Assembly: GCF_000221045.1 (NCBI RefSeq)
Contig: NC_015856.1
Span: 3,616,542-3,680,541, forward strand
DNA: 64,000 bases
From: Collimonas fungivorans Ter331
GTDB taxonomy: Bacteria; Pseudomonadota; Gammaproteobacteria; Burkholderiales; Burkholderiaceae_D
Direction of reading: 5' to 3'
Part shown: positions 19,044 through 28,545 of the stretch, in pieces
How positions within the stretch are numbered: the stretch's first letter is position 1
Layout of the letters: every line of letters begins with the position of its first letter
Translations under genes and position numbers: made by a program
The notes under the pieces: generated by a model
What the model was told of the DNA's origin: nothing
Databases searched by the model: none
What the model saw: only the letters and a program-made list of their open reading frames with translations

Positions 19044-19454
19044 ATGAACCGTATCAGCAAATTTGTCGCCATCACCGTTTTCGCCAGCGCCGCAACCATG
19101 GCTGTCGCACAAGGTTATAGCGGCCCGTCCGTCAATTCGGCGGCGCCTGTCGCCGCCCGCTACGCCGGTCCGTCGACTGTGCCAAGCATGACCGCCAAGC
19201 AACTGCTGGCGAACGGCGTCGACGACCAGTACGTGACCCTGACCGGGAAACTGGTGCGCCATACCGGCGGCGACCATTATGTGCTGGCCGATGCCAGCGG
19301 TGAAATACAAGCCGATATTTCGGCCAGGCATTTTCCGCAGGATCAAACTATCGATGCCAATACCGTAGTCGAACTCAGCGGGAAATTCGACAAGGAACGT
19401 TTCGGTAGCTCGAAACTGGAAGTCAAGCAAATCAAAGTGACCGCCGTCAAATAA
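19044..19454 (+). CDS. ygiW: YgiW/BOF-family periplasmic OB-fold protein
   Basis: 136 residues with a signal peptide (MNRISKFVAITVFASAATMAVA). The mature part has the BOF pattern: SMTAKQLLANGVDDQYVTLTG, LVRHTGGDHYVLADASGEI, and a C-terminal strand KLEVKQIKV. YgiW-like proteins are small periplasmic proteins linked to stress and antimicrobial peptide responses; the molecular role is not established. AAGGAAACACC precedes the ATG. Located just after the two-component system and with the same promoter box. Confidence 0.87.
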   Translation: MNRISKFVAITVFASAATMAVAQGYSGPSVNSAAPVAARYAGPSTVPSMTAKQLLANGVDDQYVTLTGKLVRHTGGDHYVLADASGEIQADISARHFPQDQTIDANTVVELSGKFDKERFGSSKLEVKQIKVTAVK

Positions 19455-19489
19455 GCCCCGATAGAATCTTCAGGCCGATTGCATGCAGG

Positions 19490-19511
19490 GTGGGCACGCC
19501 TTTGTGCCCAC
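19490..19511. repeat. Dispersed palindrome, GTGGGCAC/GTGCCCAC family (second copy)
   Basis: GTGGGCAC, GCCTTT, GTGCCCAC, set in AGG...GCG context as at 8312-8330. Intergenic, between ygiW and macA. Confidence 0.75.
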
Positions 19512-19575
19512 GCGCGACAGCGATGAGTGAAGTACCGACTTGCGCGGCATGGAAACAGCCTACATGCCGCCATAT

Positions 19576-19608
19576 CTTAATAGAATCTTCATAGCATGAT
19601 GCTAAGAT
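19576..19608 (+). promoter_or_regulatory. PmrA/QseB-box-like repeat upstream of macA
   Basis: CTTAAT (19576-19581), 5 nt, CTTCAT (19587-19592), then 10 nt to TAAGAT (19603-19608). The -10-like element sits in the loop of a 12-bp inverted repeat. Weaker than the other two boxes but with the same spacing. Confidence 0.5.
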
Positions 19609-19637
19609 ACCGCATCATGCTATTTTTTCTATTTTTT
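19591..19637 (+). terminator. Strong palindrome followed by T-rich tract, ygiW/macA gap
   Basis: ATAGCATGATGC (19591-19602) pairs with GCATCATGCTAT (19612-19623) around a 9-nt loop, followed by a tract of T residues. It reads as an intrinsic terminator for ygiW; because a -10-like element lies in its loop it could also be an operator. Confidence 0.65.
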
Positions 19638-19680
19638 GCAGTGAAAAAGTAGCGCACCGAGCAATCCCCCCACTTCCGTC

Positions 19681-20877
19681 ATGCGTCTTTCCAACAAAAA
19701 AATCGTTGTCTATCTCGTATCCGCAGCGCTGCTTTTGCTGCTCGCATTTGCCCTCTACCGGTTTTTCTTCCATGGCGGCAAAGAAACGCAGTACCTGACC
19801 GTGCCGGTCGTCGTTGCCGACATCCAGGATACGGTACTGGCCAGCGGCTCGCTGGAAGCGCTGCAGCAGGTGAGCGTAGGCGCCCAGGCATCGGGCCAGC
19901 TCAAATCGCTGAAGGTGGTGCTGGGACAGGAAGTGAAAAAGGGCCAGCTGGTGGCCGAAATCGATTCGCTGACGCAGCAGAACGCGCTGCAAAACGCGGA
20001 GTTCGCGCTCATGCAGGTGCGCGCCCAGCTGCGCTCCAAGCAGGCCAGCCTGGTCCAGGCCCAGTTGAATTTCAAGCGCCAGCAGCGCCTGCTGGCCGGC
20101 GACGCCGGCTCGCGTGAAAGTTATGAAACCGCGGAGGCGACATTGCAGGCGACGCTGGCCGACATCGATTCGCTGAATGCGCAAATTGAACAGGCCAAGA
20201 TCACCGTCAGCACCGCCATGCTCAACCTCGGTTATACCAAGATCACCGCGCCGATGGACGGCAAGGTGGTGTCGATCGTGACCAAGGAAGGGCAAACCGT
20301 CAATTCGGCCCAGCTGGCGCCGACCATCATCATCCTGGCCGAACTGAAAACCATGACGGTGAAAGCGCTGGTGTCGGAAGCCGACGTGATCCGAGTCAAG
20401 CCGCAGCAGCCGGTGTTCTTCACTATCCTGGGCAACCCCGACCACCGTTTCCACGGCAAGCTGCGCTCGGTCGAGCTGGCGCCGGATTCGATCGGCAACG
20501 ATACCGGCGACGGCAAGAAAAAAAGCGACGCCAACGCCGCTCCGATCTACTACAACGCGTTGTTCGATATCCCCAACCCCGACAACAAGCTGCGCATTTC
20601 GATGACGGCGCAAGTTTCGATCGTACTGAGCGAAGTCAAGGGCGCGCTGATGATCCCGTCGACCGCGCTGGGCGAGCGCGGCAAGGATGGACGCTACCAG
20701 GTCAAGGTGCTGGAAACCAAGGACGGCAAGCACAGCGTCGCCACACGCCAGGTGCGGATCGGCATCAATAACGTCCGGGCGCAGGTGCTGGATGGGTTAA
20801 AGGCCGGAGAAAAAGTCATCCTGGGAGAGGATAGCGGCACACCGCAGGCCGATACTTCTACCGTGATGCTGGACTAA
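19681..20877 (+). CDS. macA: MacA-like periplasmic adaptor (membrane fusion protein)
   Basis: 398 residues. N-terminal membrane anchor ([22 protein letters not shown]), then an HlyD/MacA architecture: a barrel-sandwich half ([23 protein letters not shown]), a coiled-coil hairpin (about 95-185), and beta-barrel and membrane-proximal domains. It bridges the inner-membrane ATPase MacB and an outer-membrane channel. Two nt separate it from macB. Such pumps export macrolides, peptides or lipopeptides; the substrate here is unknown. No good Shine-Dalgarno before the ATG. Confidence 0.92.
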   Translation: MRLSNKKIVVYLVSAALLLLLAFALYRFFFHGGKETQYLTVPVVVADIQDTVLASGSLEALQQVSVGAQASGQLKSLKVVLGQEVKKGQLVAEIDSLTQQNALQNAEFALMQVRAQLRSKQASLVQAQLNFKRQQRLLAGDAGSRESYETAEATLQATLADIDSLNAQIEQAKITVSTAMLNLGYTKITAPMDGKVVSIVTKEGQTVNSAQLAPTIIILAELKTMTVKALVSEADVIRVKPQQPVFFTILGNPDHRFHGKLRSVELAPDSIGNDTGDGKKKSDANAAPIYYNALFDIPNPDNKLRISMTAQVSIVLSEVKGALMIPSTALGERGKDGRYQVKVLETKDGKHSVATRQVRIGINNVRAQVLDGLKAGEKVILGEDSGTPQADTSTVMLD

Positions 20878-20879
20878 AC

Positions 20880-22859
20880 ATGAAGCCAGCCCTGCTAGAG
20901 CTGACGGGACTGTATCGGCGCTTTCCGTCCGGCGAAGAAACCGTTACCGTACTCAACAACATCAACCTGAAGATCGCCGCCGGCGAAATGGTGGCGCTGG
21001 TCGGCCCCTCGGGGTCGGGCAAATCGACCTTGATGAATATCCTCGGCTGCCTCGACCGCCCCAGCAGCGGCAGCTACCTGGTCGCCGGCCAGGCTACCGG
21101 CGACATGGAACCCGACGCCCTGGCGCATTTGCGGCGCGAGCATTTCGGCTTCATTTTCCAGCGTTACCATCTGCTGCCCGACCTGGATGCCGCCAGCAAT
21201 GTCGAGATCCCTGCAATCTATGCCGGCAAACCGGCAGCGCTGCGCAGGCAGCGCGCGCAAGCGCTGCTGGGCCGGCTCGGCCTGGCCAACCGCACCCACC
21301 ACCGGCCCAGCCAACTGTCGGGCGGGCAGCAGCAGCGCGTCAGCATTGCACGCTCGCTGATGAACGGCGGCCAGGTGATACTGGCCGACGAACCGACCGG
21401 CGCGCTGGACAGCCACAGCGGCCAGGAAGTCATCAAGATCCTGCAAGAGCTGCATGCCGAAGGCCATACCGTCATCATCGTCACGCACGACATGCATGTC
21501 GCCGAGTACGCGCAACGCATCATTGAAATCAGCGATGGTGAAATCGTCGCCGACCGCCTGCGCCAGGACGGCGCCGCCGACGCATCCCCGACCGCCGCAC
21601 CGCGCGAGCGGCCGCAGATCGAACTCGGCCAGGAATCGTCGTGGCGCGCCACCGCGGCCAGCCTGGTCGAAGCTTGCAAGATGGCCTGGCTGGCCATGAA
21701 GTCGCACCGGCTGCGCAGTTTCCTGACCATGCTGGGCATTATCATCGGCATTGCTTCGGTGGTGTCGGTGGTGGCGCTGGGCGAAGGATCGCGCCGGCAG
21801 ATCCTCAAGGACATCAGTTTCCTGGGCACCAACACCATCACCATCTATCCCGGCAAGGACTGGGGCGACGAAAAAGCGGCGGCGGTGCGCTCGCTGGTTT
21901 CCGCCGACGCCGATGTGCTGGCGCAGCAGGTATACGCAGACAGTGCGACCCCTGGCATCAGCACCGCGGCTATCGTTCGTTACCGCAACATCTCGGTCAG
22001 CGCTTCGCTGCAAGGCGTCGGCGAGCAGCATTTCCGCGTGCACGATTTGCAGATGGCGGAAGGCCGGCCGTTCACCGCGGCCAGCGTCAAGCACCAGACG
22101 CAGGAAGTGGTGATCGACCATAATATGCGCCAGAAGCTGTTCGGCAAGAACGACAATCCGATCGGACAGGTGCTGATGCTGGGGAACATTCCCTGCCGCA
22201 TCGTCGGCGTCGCAAAAAAAGAAAAGAATGCCTATGGCGGCGGCAGCAGCCTCACCCTGTGGGTTCCTTATACCACGGCGCTGACGCGCATCATTGGTCA
22301 GTCGCACCTGCAATCGATTTCAGTGCGCGTCAGCGACGCCGCCTCGCCTGCCGCGGCGGAAAAAAGCATCGTCAAGTTGCTTACCCAGCGCCATGGCGGC
22401 AAGGATTTTTTCATACAGAACAGCGACAGCATCCGCAAGGCGATCGAATCGACCACCGCCACGCTGACGCTGCTGGTGTCGATGATCGCCGTGATTTCGC
22501 TGGTGGTCGGCGGCATCGGCGTGATGAACATCATGCTGGTGTCGGTCACCGAGCGGATCCAGGAAATCGGCGTACGCATGGCGGTTGGCGCGCGCCAGTC
22601 CGACATCATGCGGCAGTTCCTGATCGAAGCGATCCTGGTCTGCCTGCTGGGCGGCATCCTCGGCATCTCGCTGGCGCTCGGCATCGGCGCGCTGTTTTCC
22701 AGCTTGTCCGGCGTCAACGGCAGTTTCCAGATGCATTATTCGCTGACCTCGATCGTGGTCGCTTGCACCTGTTCGACCATGATCGGCATCATCTTCGGCT
22801 TTTTGCCGGCCCGCAATGCCGCCCGCCTGGATCCGGTGGAAGCCCTGGCCAGAGAATGA
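20880..22859 (+). CDS. macB: MacB-like ABC transporter, fused ATPase-permease
   Basis: 659 residues. N-terminal ATPase with Walker [10 protein letters not shown], signature LSGGQQQR and Walker [13 protein letters not shown]; a first membrane helix after the linker ([20 protein letters not shown]), a large periplasmic domain, and three C-terminal helices ending in the FtsX-like [18 protein letters not shown]. It works as a dimer with MacA and the outer-membrane factor downstream. Its stop overlaps the next start (ATGA at 22856-22859). Confidence 0.95.
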   Translation: MKPALLELTGLYRRFPSGEETVTVLNNINLKIAAGEMVALVGPSGSGKSTLMNILGCLDRPSSGSYLVAGQATGDMEPDALAHLRREHFGFIFQRYHLLPDLDAASNVEIPAIYAGKPAALRRQRAQALLGRLGLANRTHHRPSQLSGGQQQRVSIARSLMNGGQVILADEPTGALDSHSGQEVIKILQELHAEGHTVIIVTHDMHVAEYAQRIIEISDGEIVADRLRQDGAADASPTAAPRERPQIELGQESSWRATAASLVEACKMAWLAMKSHRLRSFLTMLGIIIGIASVVSVVALGEGSRRQILKDISFLGTNTITIYPGKDWGDEKAAAVRSLVSADADVLAQQVYADSATPGISTAAIVRYRNISVSASLQGVGEQHFRVHDLQMAEGRPFTAASVKHQTQEVVIDHNMRQKLFGKNDNPIGQVLMLGNIPCRIVGVAKKEKNAYGGGSSLTLWVPYTTALTRIIGQSHLQSISVRVSDAASPAAAEKSIVKLLTQRHGGKDFFIQNSDSIRKAIESTTATLTLLVSMIAVISLVVGGIGVMNIMLVSVTERIQEIGVRMAVGARQSDIMRQFLIEAILVCLLGGILGISLALGIGALFSSLSGVNGSFQMHYSLTSIVVACTCSTMIGIIFGFLPARNAARLDPVEALARE

Positions 22860-24268
22860 AAAACATGCGCTATCTCAATACCTCCCTCTGCCTGTTCGCC
22901 TGCGGCTTGCTGGCTGCCTGCTCTACCTTGCACACACCCTACCAGCCGGTAGCGGTAACGACGCCGCCGGCGTGGCAAAACAAATCGGCGGAGAACGCCG
23001 GCGACGCCGTCCGCCAGGATCGCTGGTGGCGCAATTTCAACGATCCGCAACTGGATCAGCTGGTGGAACTGGCGCTGGCCCGCAACAACGACCTGGCGGC
23101 AGCGACGGTGCTGGTGCAGCGCGCGCAATTGCAAGCCGGCCTGGCAACCATCAATCCCACCGTCGCGCTGAATGTCAGCAGCAGCAACAGCCGCAATCTG
23201 CGCGGCTCGCCGGTTGGCACACGCAACCAGACCCTCACCGGCAGCGTCTCCTACGAACTGGACCTGTGGGGCAAGCTGGCCAGCCGCCGCGACGCCGCCG
23301 AATGGGAAGCCCTGGCCACCGCCGAAGACAGAGACAGCACCGCGCTGGCCCTGGCCGGCACTACCGCTACCCTGTACTGGAAGATCGCCAACCTGCAGCA
23401 ACGCATCGCCGTCAGCGAACAAAGCATGGCGTATGTCGGCAAGATCCTGGAACTGGTGCGCCTGCAATACGATGCCGGCGCGGTGTCGTCGCTGGAACTG
23501 CTGGAGGCCGAGCGCTCGCTGGCGTCGCAGCAGGCCAGCCATACCCAGCTGCTGCAAGAACTGGTGGAGACGCGCGCCGCGCTGGCGCTGCTGTTCGACG
23601 GACCGCCGGAACTGCGTTATGCGGAAAGCGGCAAGCTTGCCGTCGCTGTCCTGCCGGCGGTCGACGCCGGACTGCCGTCGCAGCTGCTGGGCCGCCGGCC
23701 CGACCTGCACGCGGCAGAACTGCGGCTACGCAAGCTGCTGGCGAGCATCGACGACACCCGCGCCAGCTATTATCCGTCGCTGGTCTTGACTGGCACACTG
23801 GGAAGCAGCAGCACGGCGCTGTCGAACCTGCTGCAGAATCCGATCGGAACGCTGGGAGCGACCTTGGCTTTCCCGTTCCTGCAGTGGAATCAGATGCGGC
23901 TGAACATTGCGGTGTCCAAAGCGGATTATGACAAGGCAGCGATCGATTTCCGCCAGGCCTTTTACAAGGCGTTGAGCGACGTCGAAACGGCCTTGTCCGC
24001 CCGCAGTCAGTTCCAGGCCCAGGGACAAAAACTGAGCCAGGCGCTGGCGGCGGCAAGCCGTATCGAAGGTTTATACGAAGAACGCTATCGCGCCGGCGCA
24101 GTGCCGCTGAAAACCTGGCTGGACGCGCAGGAAACCCGGCGCAACGCCGAGATCGCGCTGGCGGACAACAACCTGAACCTGCTGACCAGCCAGGTCAAGC
24201 TGTATCAGGCCTTGGGCGGCGATGCTGTCGCAACAGCAGCCTCAACTGCCGTGCAAGCGCCAAGATAA
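22856..24268 (+). CDS. NodT-family outer-membrane efflux lipoprotein
   Basis: 470 residues beginning [10 protein letters not shown]. Lipoprotein signal with lipobox LLAAC. Two TolC-type outer membrane efflux repeats follow; recognisable parts are [44 protein letters not shown] and [22 protein letters not shown]. It forms the outer-membrane channel of the MacAB-type pump. The start at 22856 is chosen because it overlaps the macB stop; an internal ATG at 22865 is possible. Confidence 0.93.
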   Translation: MKNMRYLNTSLCLFACGLLAACSTLHTPYQPVAVTTPPAWQNKSAENAGDAVRQDRWWRNFNDPQLDQLVELALARNNDLAAATVLVQRAQLQAGLATINPTVALNVSSSNSRNLRGSPVGTRNQTLTGSVSYELDLWGKLASRRDAAEWEALATAEDRDSTALALAGTTATLYWKIANLQQRIAVSEQSMAYVGKILELVRLQYDAGAVSSLELLEAERSLASQQASHTQLLQELVETRAALALLFDGPPELRYAESGKLAVAVLPAVDAGLPSQLLGRRPDLHAAELRLRKLLASIDDTRASYYPSLVLTGTLGSSSTALSNLLQNPIGTLGATLAFPFLQWNQMRLNIAVSKADYDKAAIDFRQAFYKALSDVETALSARSQFQAQGQKLSQALAAASRIEGLYEERYRAGAVPLKTWLDAQETRRNAEIALADNNLNLLTSQVKLYQALGGDAVATAASTAVQAPR

Positions 24269-24276
24269 CAGAGGAC

Positions 24277-25134
24277 TTACTTGCGCAGCCATTGGCTGAC
24301 ACGCTGCGGATTGGCGTCGACCCACTGCTTGGCCGCCGCTTCCGGCTTGGCGCCATTTTCTATGGCCAGCATGACGCTATCGATCTCGCCTGGCTGCCAT
24401 GAAAAATTCTTCAGCAGATCGTTGACCGGCCTGGCTTTCGCTTCCAGGCCGGGATTGGCGATGCTGTCGACATGCTCGGCTTCGCCATAGACTTTTTTCG
24501 GATCGTCCAGGAATTTGAGTTTCCATTTGGCGAACATCCAATGCGGCACCCAACCGGTCACCGCGATCGCCTTGTTGTTGCGGATCGAACGCTCCAGCTC
24601 GGCCACCATGCCGCTGCCCGAGCTCGGCATCAGTTTGTAGTCGAGGCCATAGTCCTTGATCGCCAGCTCGGTCTTGGTCATGACGCCGGCGCCGGCATCG
24701 ATGCCCACGATGCGGCCGTCGAAGGCCGCTTTTTGCGCAGGCAGGTCGGCGATGCTGGAGGCGTTGACATAAGCAGGCACGATCAAGCCTATCCTGGCTC
24801 CCGGATAATTCACGCCCAGATGTACCACCTTGTCTTTCAGCTTCTCGTAATACGCACCCTGCGTCACCGGCAGCCAGGCCGACATGGTGGCATCCAGGTC
24901 GCCCCGCGCCACGCCCTGCCACATCAGGCCGGCAGAGACCGGCACCAGCTTGACCTCATATCCCAGATTCTGCCGGATGATCTGCGCCGCCACATAAGTG
25001 GTCGCAACACTGTCAGACCAGCCCTCCACATAACCAATCTTGATGCCAGGCTTGGCATCCGCCGCAGCCACTCCCGAACTCGCCACACACGCCAGTGCGG
25101 CGACCAGGCAACATAATTTTCGTATCGGATTCAT
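24277..25134 (-). CDS. Glycine betaine/proline-type ABC transporter substrate-binding protein (orphan)
   Basis: 285 residues: signal peptide (MNPIRKLCCLVAALACVASSGVAA), then an OpuAC domain with IGYVEGWSDSVATTYVA, MSAWLPVTQGAYYEKL and VTGWVPHWMFAKWKLKFLDDP, the Trp-rich stretches that bind quaternary amines. GAGG lies 8-9 nt before the ATG. It lies downstream of gbcB with no permease or ATPase beside it, so it probably docks on the ChoVW core as Pseudomonas CbcX/CaiX/BetX do on CbcWV. Betaine, carnitine or dimethylglycine are candidate ligands. Confidence 0.88.
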   Translation of the reverse strand: MNPIRKLCCLVAALACVASSGVAAADAKPGIKIGYVEGWSDSVATTYVAAQIIRQNLGYEVKLVPVSAGLMWQGVARGDLDATMSAWLPVTQGAYYEKLKDKVVHLGVNYPGARIGLIVPAYVNASSIADLPAQKAAFDGRIVGIDAGAGVMTKTELAIKDYGLDYKLMPSSGSGMVAELERSIRNNKAIAVTGWVPHWMFAKWKLKFLDDPKKVYGEAEHVDSIANPGLEAKARPVNDLLKNFSWQPGEIDSVMLAIENGAKPEAAAKQWVDANPQRVSQWLRK

Positions 25135-25175
25135 GCTTAACCTCTTCAATGTGCTGCGATGGGAACTGCCGATTT

Positions 25176-25229
25176 AATTAGGGTCAGAGTCGAATTATTT
25201 CAGAGATTAATTCGACTCTGACCCTAATT
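25176..25229. repeat. Dispersed palindrome, GGGTCAGAGT family
   Basis: Perfect 22-bp arms at 25176-25197 and 25208-25229 around a 10-nt loop; core TTAGGGTCAGAGTCGAATT. It lies six nt after the gbcB stop and may act as its terminator. Related copies are at 47017-47074, 53273-53338 and 53373-53399. Such palindromes resemble REP sequences mobilised by RAYT transposases; no such gene is in the window. Confidence 0.85.
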
Positions 25230-25235
25230 TATTTT

Positions 25236-26336
25236 TCATTTATCCACGACCAGGTTGCTCAGGGGCTTGCTGCAGCACAGGAGCACCATGCCTTGGTCGA
25301 TTTCGCGCTGGCGGATGCCGCCTTTGTGCTGCATGTCTACCGTTCCTGAAATCAGCTTGACCTTGCAGGTGCCGCACATGCCTTGCGCGCATGAGGAAGC
25401 CAGCCGGACGCCTGCGTTGCGGGCGGCTTCCAGTACGTGTTGTTGCGGACCGCATGTGATCTGGCGCATGCTTTTCTGGAAATTGATTTCGAAGCCGTCG
25501 GTGGCCGGGGCGCCGTGGGATGTTGCCTGCGGCTGGCTTTCTTGCTGCAAAGTCTCGAAGGAAAAACTTTCCTCGTGATAGCGGGTGCGCTCGAAACCGG
25601 CTTCGTCCAGCATGGTCCGTACCGCTTTCATGTAAGGCGCCGGGCCGCAGACAAAAACTTCGCGCTCCATGAAATCGGGCGCCATCAGTTTCAGCGCCGC
25701 CAGCGACAGCATGCCGGTTGGGCCCGACCAGTCGCGCCGCTGGCCCAGCCGTTCGCAGATGAAGCGCGTGCGGAAATTCTGCTGGCTGGCGGCGATCAGG
25801 CTCAGTTCGCGCTCGAAGATGATGTCGTCCGGCGTCCTTGCACTATGGATGAAAACGATGTCCCTGTCGTCGGATAAATCGTGATGGGCGCGCGACATCG
25901 ACATCAGCGGCGTGATGCCGGAACCGGCCGACAGGAACAGGTACTTTTCTGCCGGATGGCTGGCGCAGGTAAACTCGCCCGCAGCGCGCAGCACCTTGAC
26001 CTTGTCGCCGGCCTTGAGATTGTCGTGCAGCCAGTTCGACACCGGACCGCCCGGCACGCGCTTGACCGTGATCGAGATCGTGTGCGGCCGCGCCGGCGAC
26101 GATGAAATCGTGTAGCAGCGGTTGATGGCCGCGCCGTTGATTTCCAGCTCCAGCGTGATGAACTGGCCAGGCTGGAATACAAAGGAACCGCCGGCGGGAG
26201 CGGCAAAGAAAAAACTCTTGACGTCGTGCGTCTCGGCCCGCACCTGGCAGCAGACCAGCGTTTCCTCGCTGTCGCTGTCCCATAGCGGCGGGATGCTGTC
26301 CCAGAAATTCCGGCGATTCAGTTTATAAGATTCCAT
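25236..26336 (-). CDS. gbcB: Glycine betaine demethylase, ferredoxin reductase component
   Basis: 366 residues, the same length as Pseudomonas GbcB. An FAD domain (NRCYTISSSPARP with the RxYS-type flavin motif), an NAD domain (LSAGSGITPLMSM) and a C-terminal plant-type 2Fe-2S domain (ASSCAQGMCGTCKVKL, then LCC) can be seen. It passes electrons from NADH to the Rieske oxygenase GbcA. The start at 26336 (MESYKLNRRNFWDSI) has CCAGGA upstream; a TTG 30 nt further up, adjacent to the gbcA stop, is less likely. Transcribed with gbcA, unlike the divergent pair in Pseudomonas. Confidence 0.93.
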   Translation of the reverse strand: MESYKLNRRNFWDSIPPLWDSDSEETLVCCQVRAETHDVKSFFFAAPAGGSFVFQPGQFITLELEINGAAINRCYTISSSPARPHTISITVKRVPGGPVSNWLHDNLKAGDKVKVLRAAGEFTCASHPAEKYLFLSAGSGITPLMSMSRAHHDLSDDRDIVFIHSARTPDDIIFERELSLIAASQQNFRTRFICERLGQRRDWSGPTGMLSLAALKLMAPDFMEREVFVCGPAPYMKAVRTMLDEAGFERTRYHEESFSFETLQQESQPQATSHGAPATDGFEINFQKSMRQITCGPQQHVLEAARNAGVRLASSCAQGMCGTCKVKLISGTVDMQHKGGIRQREIDQGMVLLCCSKPLSNLVVDK

Positions 26337-26366
26337 GACCGGTCCTGGCAAGATTTCGGCTTTCAA

Positions 26367-27680
26367 TTAATTCTCCACGGCGATCGCTATGGTGGTCGCC
26401 GAGCCGCTTTTTAAGTTGGCTGACAGCCCAGCTGACAAGCGGCCGACATACCAGGTGCAGAACTTTTCAACCAAGCCTTCGGTAAACGGTGAATAAGGAC
26501 CAGGCTGGTACGCCGTGCTGCGCGCGCCTTGCTGCGACAGTTCGACCAGCCGCTTGTCCTGATCGTTGGTGGCGTTCCACACCGCGGTCAGGTTGTCGAG
26601 CTGGTAGTCGATGCCTTCGCGCGCATCTTTATGCACCAGCCATTTGGTGCGCACCAGGGTCCGCTCAGCCGATAACGGCAAGACTGAAAAACTGACGATG
26701 TGGTCGCTCATGAAGTGGTGCCAGGAATTCGGCTGGGTCCAGAACGACAGGCCGCCCAGGTCGGCGCGCTCGAATTGCCCCAGCAGCTTGCCGGAAGCAA
26801 CCTTGCCGTCCAGCGTCTGCGACTCGCCGGCGCGATCCAGCGGCAGGCGCTGGGTGCGGAAGCCGGTCACCAGCTCGTCCAGGCGCTCTATCTCCGCTGA
26901 CGGCAAACCGCCCTGCTCCCATTCGGCGCAACGCTGCGCAGCCAGGCGGTCGAATTCGGCGATCTGTTCTGCATTGCCGGGCGCCGACTGATAGCCGAAG
27001 CCGAACTCGAACAATGAGGCGGTCAATTCAGGATGATTGGTCGCACAGTGATAACACTCGCGATTATTTTCCATGGTCAGCTTCCAGTTGCCCTCTTCGA
27101 TCAGGTCGACCTGCTTGGCGATCTTGCAGTCTTGCAAGCCGTGCGGCAGCAGATAAGGCGCCATGGCGTCGCGCATGACCGCAAAATCCTGCGGCGGCTG
27201 TTCGGCCAGGCAAATGAATATCAGCCCCGCCAGGTTTTCGACATGCACCGGCTTCAGGCCGTGCTTGCTGCGATCGAACTTCTCGCCCATGTGGTCGGCG
27301 TGGATCAATTCTCCTGTGAGGTTATAAGTCCACTGATGATACGGGCAGACCAGGTTGCCGACCGAACCTTTGTGCTCCGAACACAAACGCGCGCCGCGAT
27401 GGCGGCACACATTGTGATAGGCGCGCACCGACATGTCGTCGTCGCGCACCACCACGATCGAATTGAGGCCGACCTCGACCGTGACGTAATCGCCCGGCTC
27501 GGGAATATCCGGCTCGACCGCGACATGGATCCAATGCTTGCTGAAAATCTCGCGGATATCCAGCTCGAAGATTTCCGGGCTCAGGTAAAACGGCGCATCC
27601 AGGCTATGGCCAGGCAGGCGCTCGGCGATCAGTGATTGAATCTCTTTGGATACTTTCAATTGTTTCTCCATGTATTGCAT
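26367..27680 (-). CDS. gbcA: Glycine betaine demethylase, Rieske oxygenase component
   Basis: 437 residues. The Rieske 2Fe-2S motif is complete: Cys92, His94 (VCRHRGARLC) and Cys112, His115 (CPYHQW). The catalytic iron site follows with the typical ENNRECYHCATNHPEL segment. It demethylates glycine betaine to dimethylglycine, releasing formaldehyde. The start at 27680 (MQYMEKQ) follows a weak ribosome-binding region; MEKQ at 27671 is an alternative. It lies 37 nt after etfB on the same strand, apparently in one long operon from glyA. Confidence 0.94.
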   Translation of the reverse strand: MQYMEKQLKVSKEIQSLIAERLPGHSLDAPFYLSPEIFELDIREIFSKHWIHVAVEPDIPEPGDYVTVEVGLNSIVVVRDDDMSVRAYHNVCRHRGARLCSEHKGSVGNLVCPYHQWTYNLTGELIHADHMGEKFDRSKHGLKPVHVENLAGLIFICLAEQPPQDFAVMRDAMAPYLLPHGLQDCKIAKQVDLIEEGNWKLTMENNRECYHCATNHPELTASLFEFGFGYQSAPGNAEQIAEFDRLAAQRCAEWEQGGLPSAEIERLDELVTGFRTQRLPLDRAGESQTLDGKVASGKLLGQFERADLGGLSFWTQPNSWHHFMSDHIVSFSVLPLSAERTLVRTKWLVHKDAREGIDYQLDNLTAVWNATNDQDKRLVELSQQGARSTAYQPGPYSPFTEGLVEKFCTWYVGRLSAGLSANLKSGSATTIAIAVEN

Positions 27681-27717
27681 TTATGGAACCGCCGCAGTTG
27701 CAACCTCAGCTGCAACA

Positions 27718-28545
27718 TCAATAGTTGACCAGATGATGTTCACGTAAATAGGCAAGGACTATTTGTGCCTTATCGGCAGCGCTGCCGTCCTGGACTACCT
27801 TGCCGCCGCGGCTTTCGGTCACGGTGGCGGCCTGCATGCGCGCATGCCCGGAACGTTTTTCGGGCGCTGTCAGCTTGCGCGGCACGGCTTTGGCCGCTTC
27901 GACTGTCCATTCTTCGGGTTGGCCGCGGGCCGCCGAGCCGCTAGCACCCTGATAGCCGGCAAAAACCTGTTTCCTGATTTCGCCGCGGCGCAGCCTGGCG
28001 TAGGCATAACGCAAGCGGTTTGGCGCCAGCGGATGCACCGTCACCATGGCCGGCAGCTTGAGCGCCACTTCACGCCGCCGCCCCTTGGGCAGATACTGCT
28101 GGGCGACGACGTGGCCGGCGCCGGGCGTCACGGCAATCACGCCCGCCAGCAGAGGCAGATTCAGGCGCGCCGCCAGCAGATACGGCAGCATGCCGCTGCC
28201 TGCCCCTGCTTCGGCGCAGCTGCCGCACAACACCAGGTCATAATTTTGCAACTGCGCTTGCAACTGTGCCTGCAATGCCGGCAGCACATCTTGCGATACC
28301 GCCGTTTCAATCAGGGTAATGCTGGCGGCGCCCAGCGCCAGGTATTCGGACAAGGCTGGGTTGTCGGCATTGTGTGCAGAAGCTGCGTGGATCACATCGA
28401 TGCTTGCGCCGGCCGTGCGTTGCGCCAGCTCGCTCGCCATGCTCAGGGCGGCAGCGTCGTTGCGGCTGTAACGCGGCACGCCGCTGACCGGATGGCGGCC
28501 TATCGACACCAGCACGGCTATCCGTTTGATCACAGCCTGGTTCAT
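27718..28545 (-). CDS. etfB: Electron transfer flavoprotein beta subunit (dimethylglycine pathway)
   Basis: 275 residues; start at 28545 (MNQAVIKRIAVLVSIGRHP) with GGAGG upstream and an ATGA overlap with the etfA stop. The ETF-beta fold shows PRYSRNDAAALSMASELAQ, DLVLCGSCAEAGAGSGMLPYLLAARL, and LPAMVTVHPLAPNRLRYA. It forms the AMP-binding half of a dedicated ETF accepting electrons from DgcAB. The sequence is divergent from housekeeping EtfB, as in the Pseudomonas dgc locus. Confidence 0.9.
   Translation of the reverse strand: MNQAVIKRIAVLVSIGRHPVSGVPRYSRNDAAALSMASELAQRTAGASIDVIHAASAHNADNPALSEYLALGAASITLIETAVSQDVLPALQAQLQAQLQNYDLVLCGSCAEAGAGSGMLPYLLAARLNLPLLAGVIAVTPGAGHVVAQQYLPKGRRREVALKLPAMVTVHPLAPNRLRYAYARLRRGEIRKQVFAGYQGASGSAARGQPEEWTVEAAKAVPRKLTAPEKRSGHARMQAATVTESRGGKVVQDGSAADKAQIVLAYLREHHLVNY

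Noticed and set aside
22259-22855. Long N-terminal extension of the efflux lipoprotein
   Set aside because: It overlaps the macB coding region; the lipoprotein signal begins at 22856.
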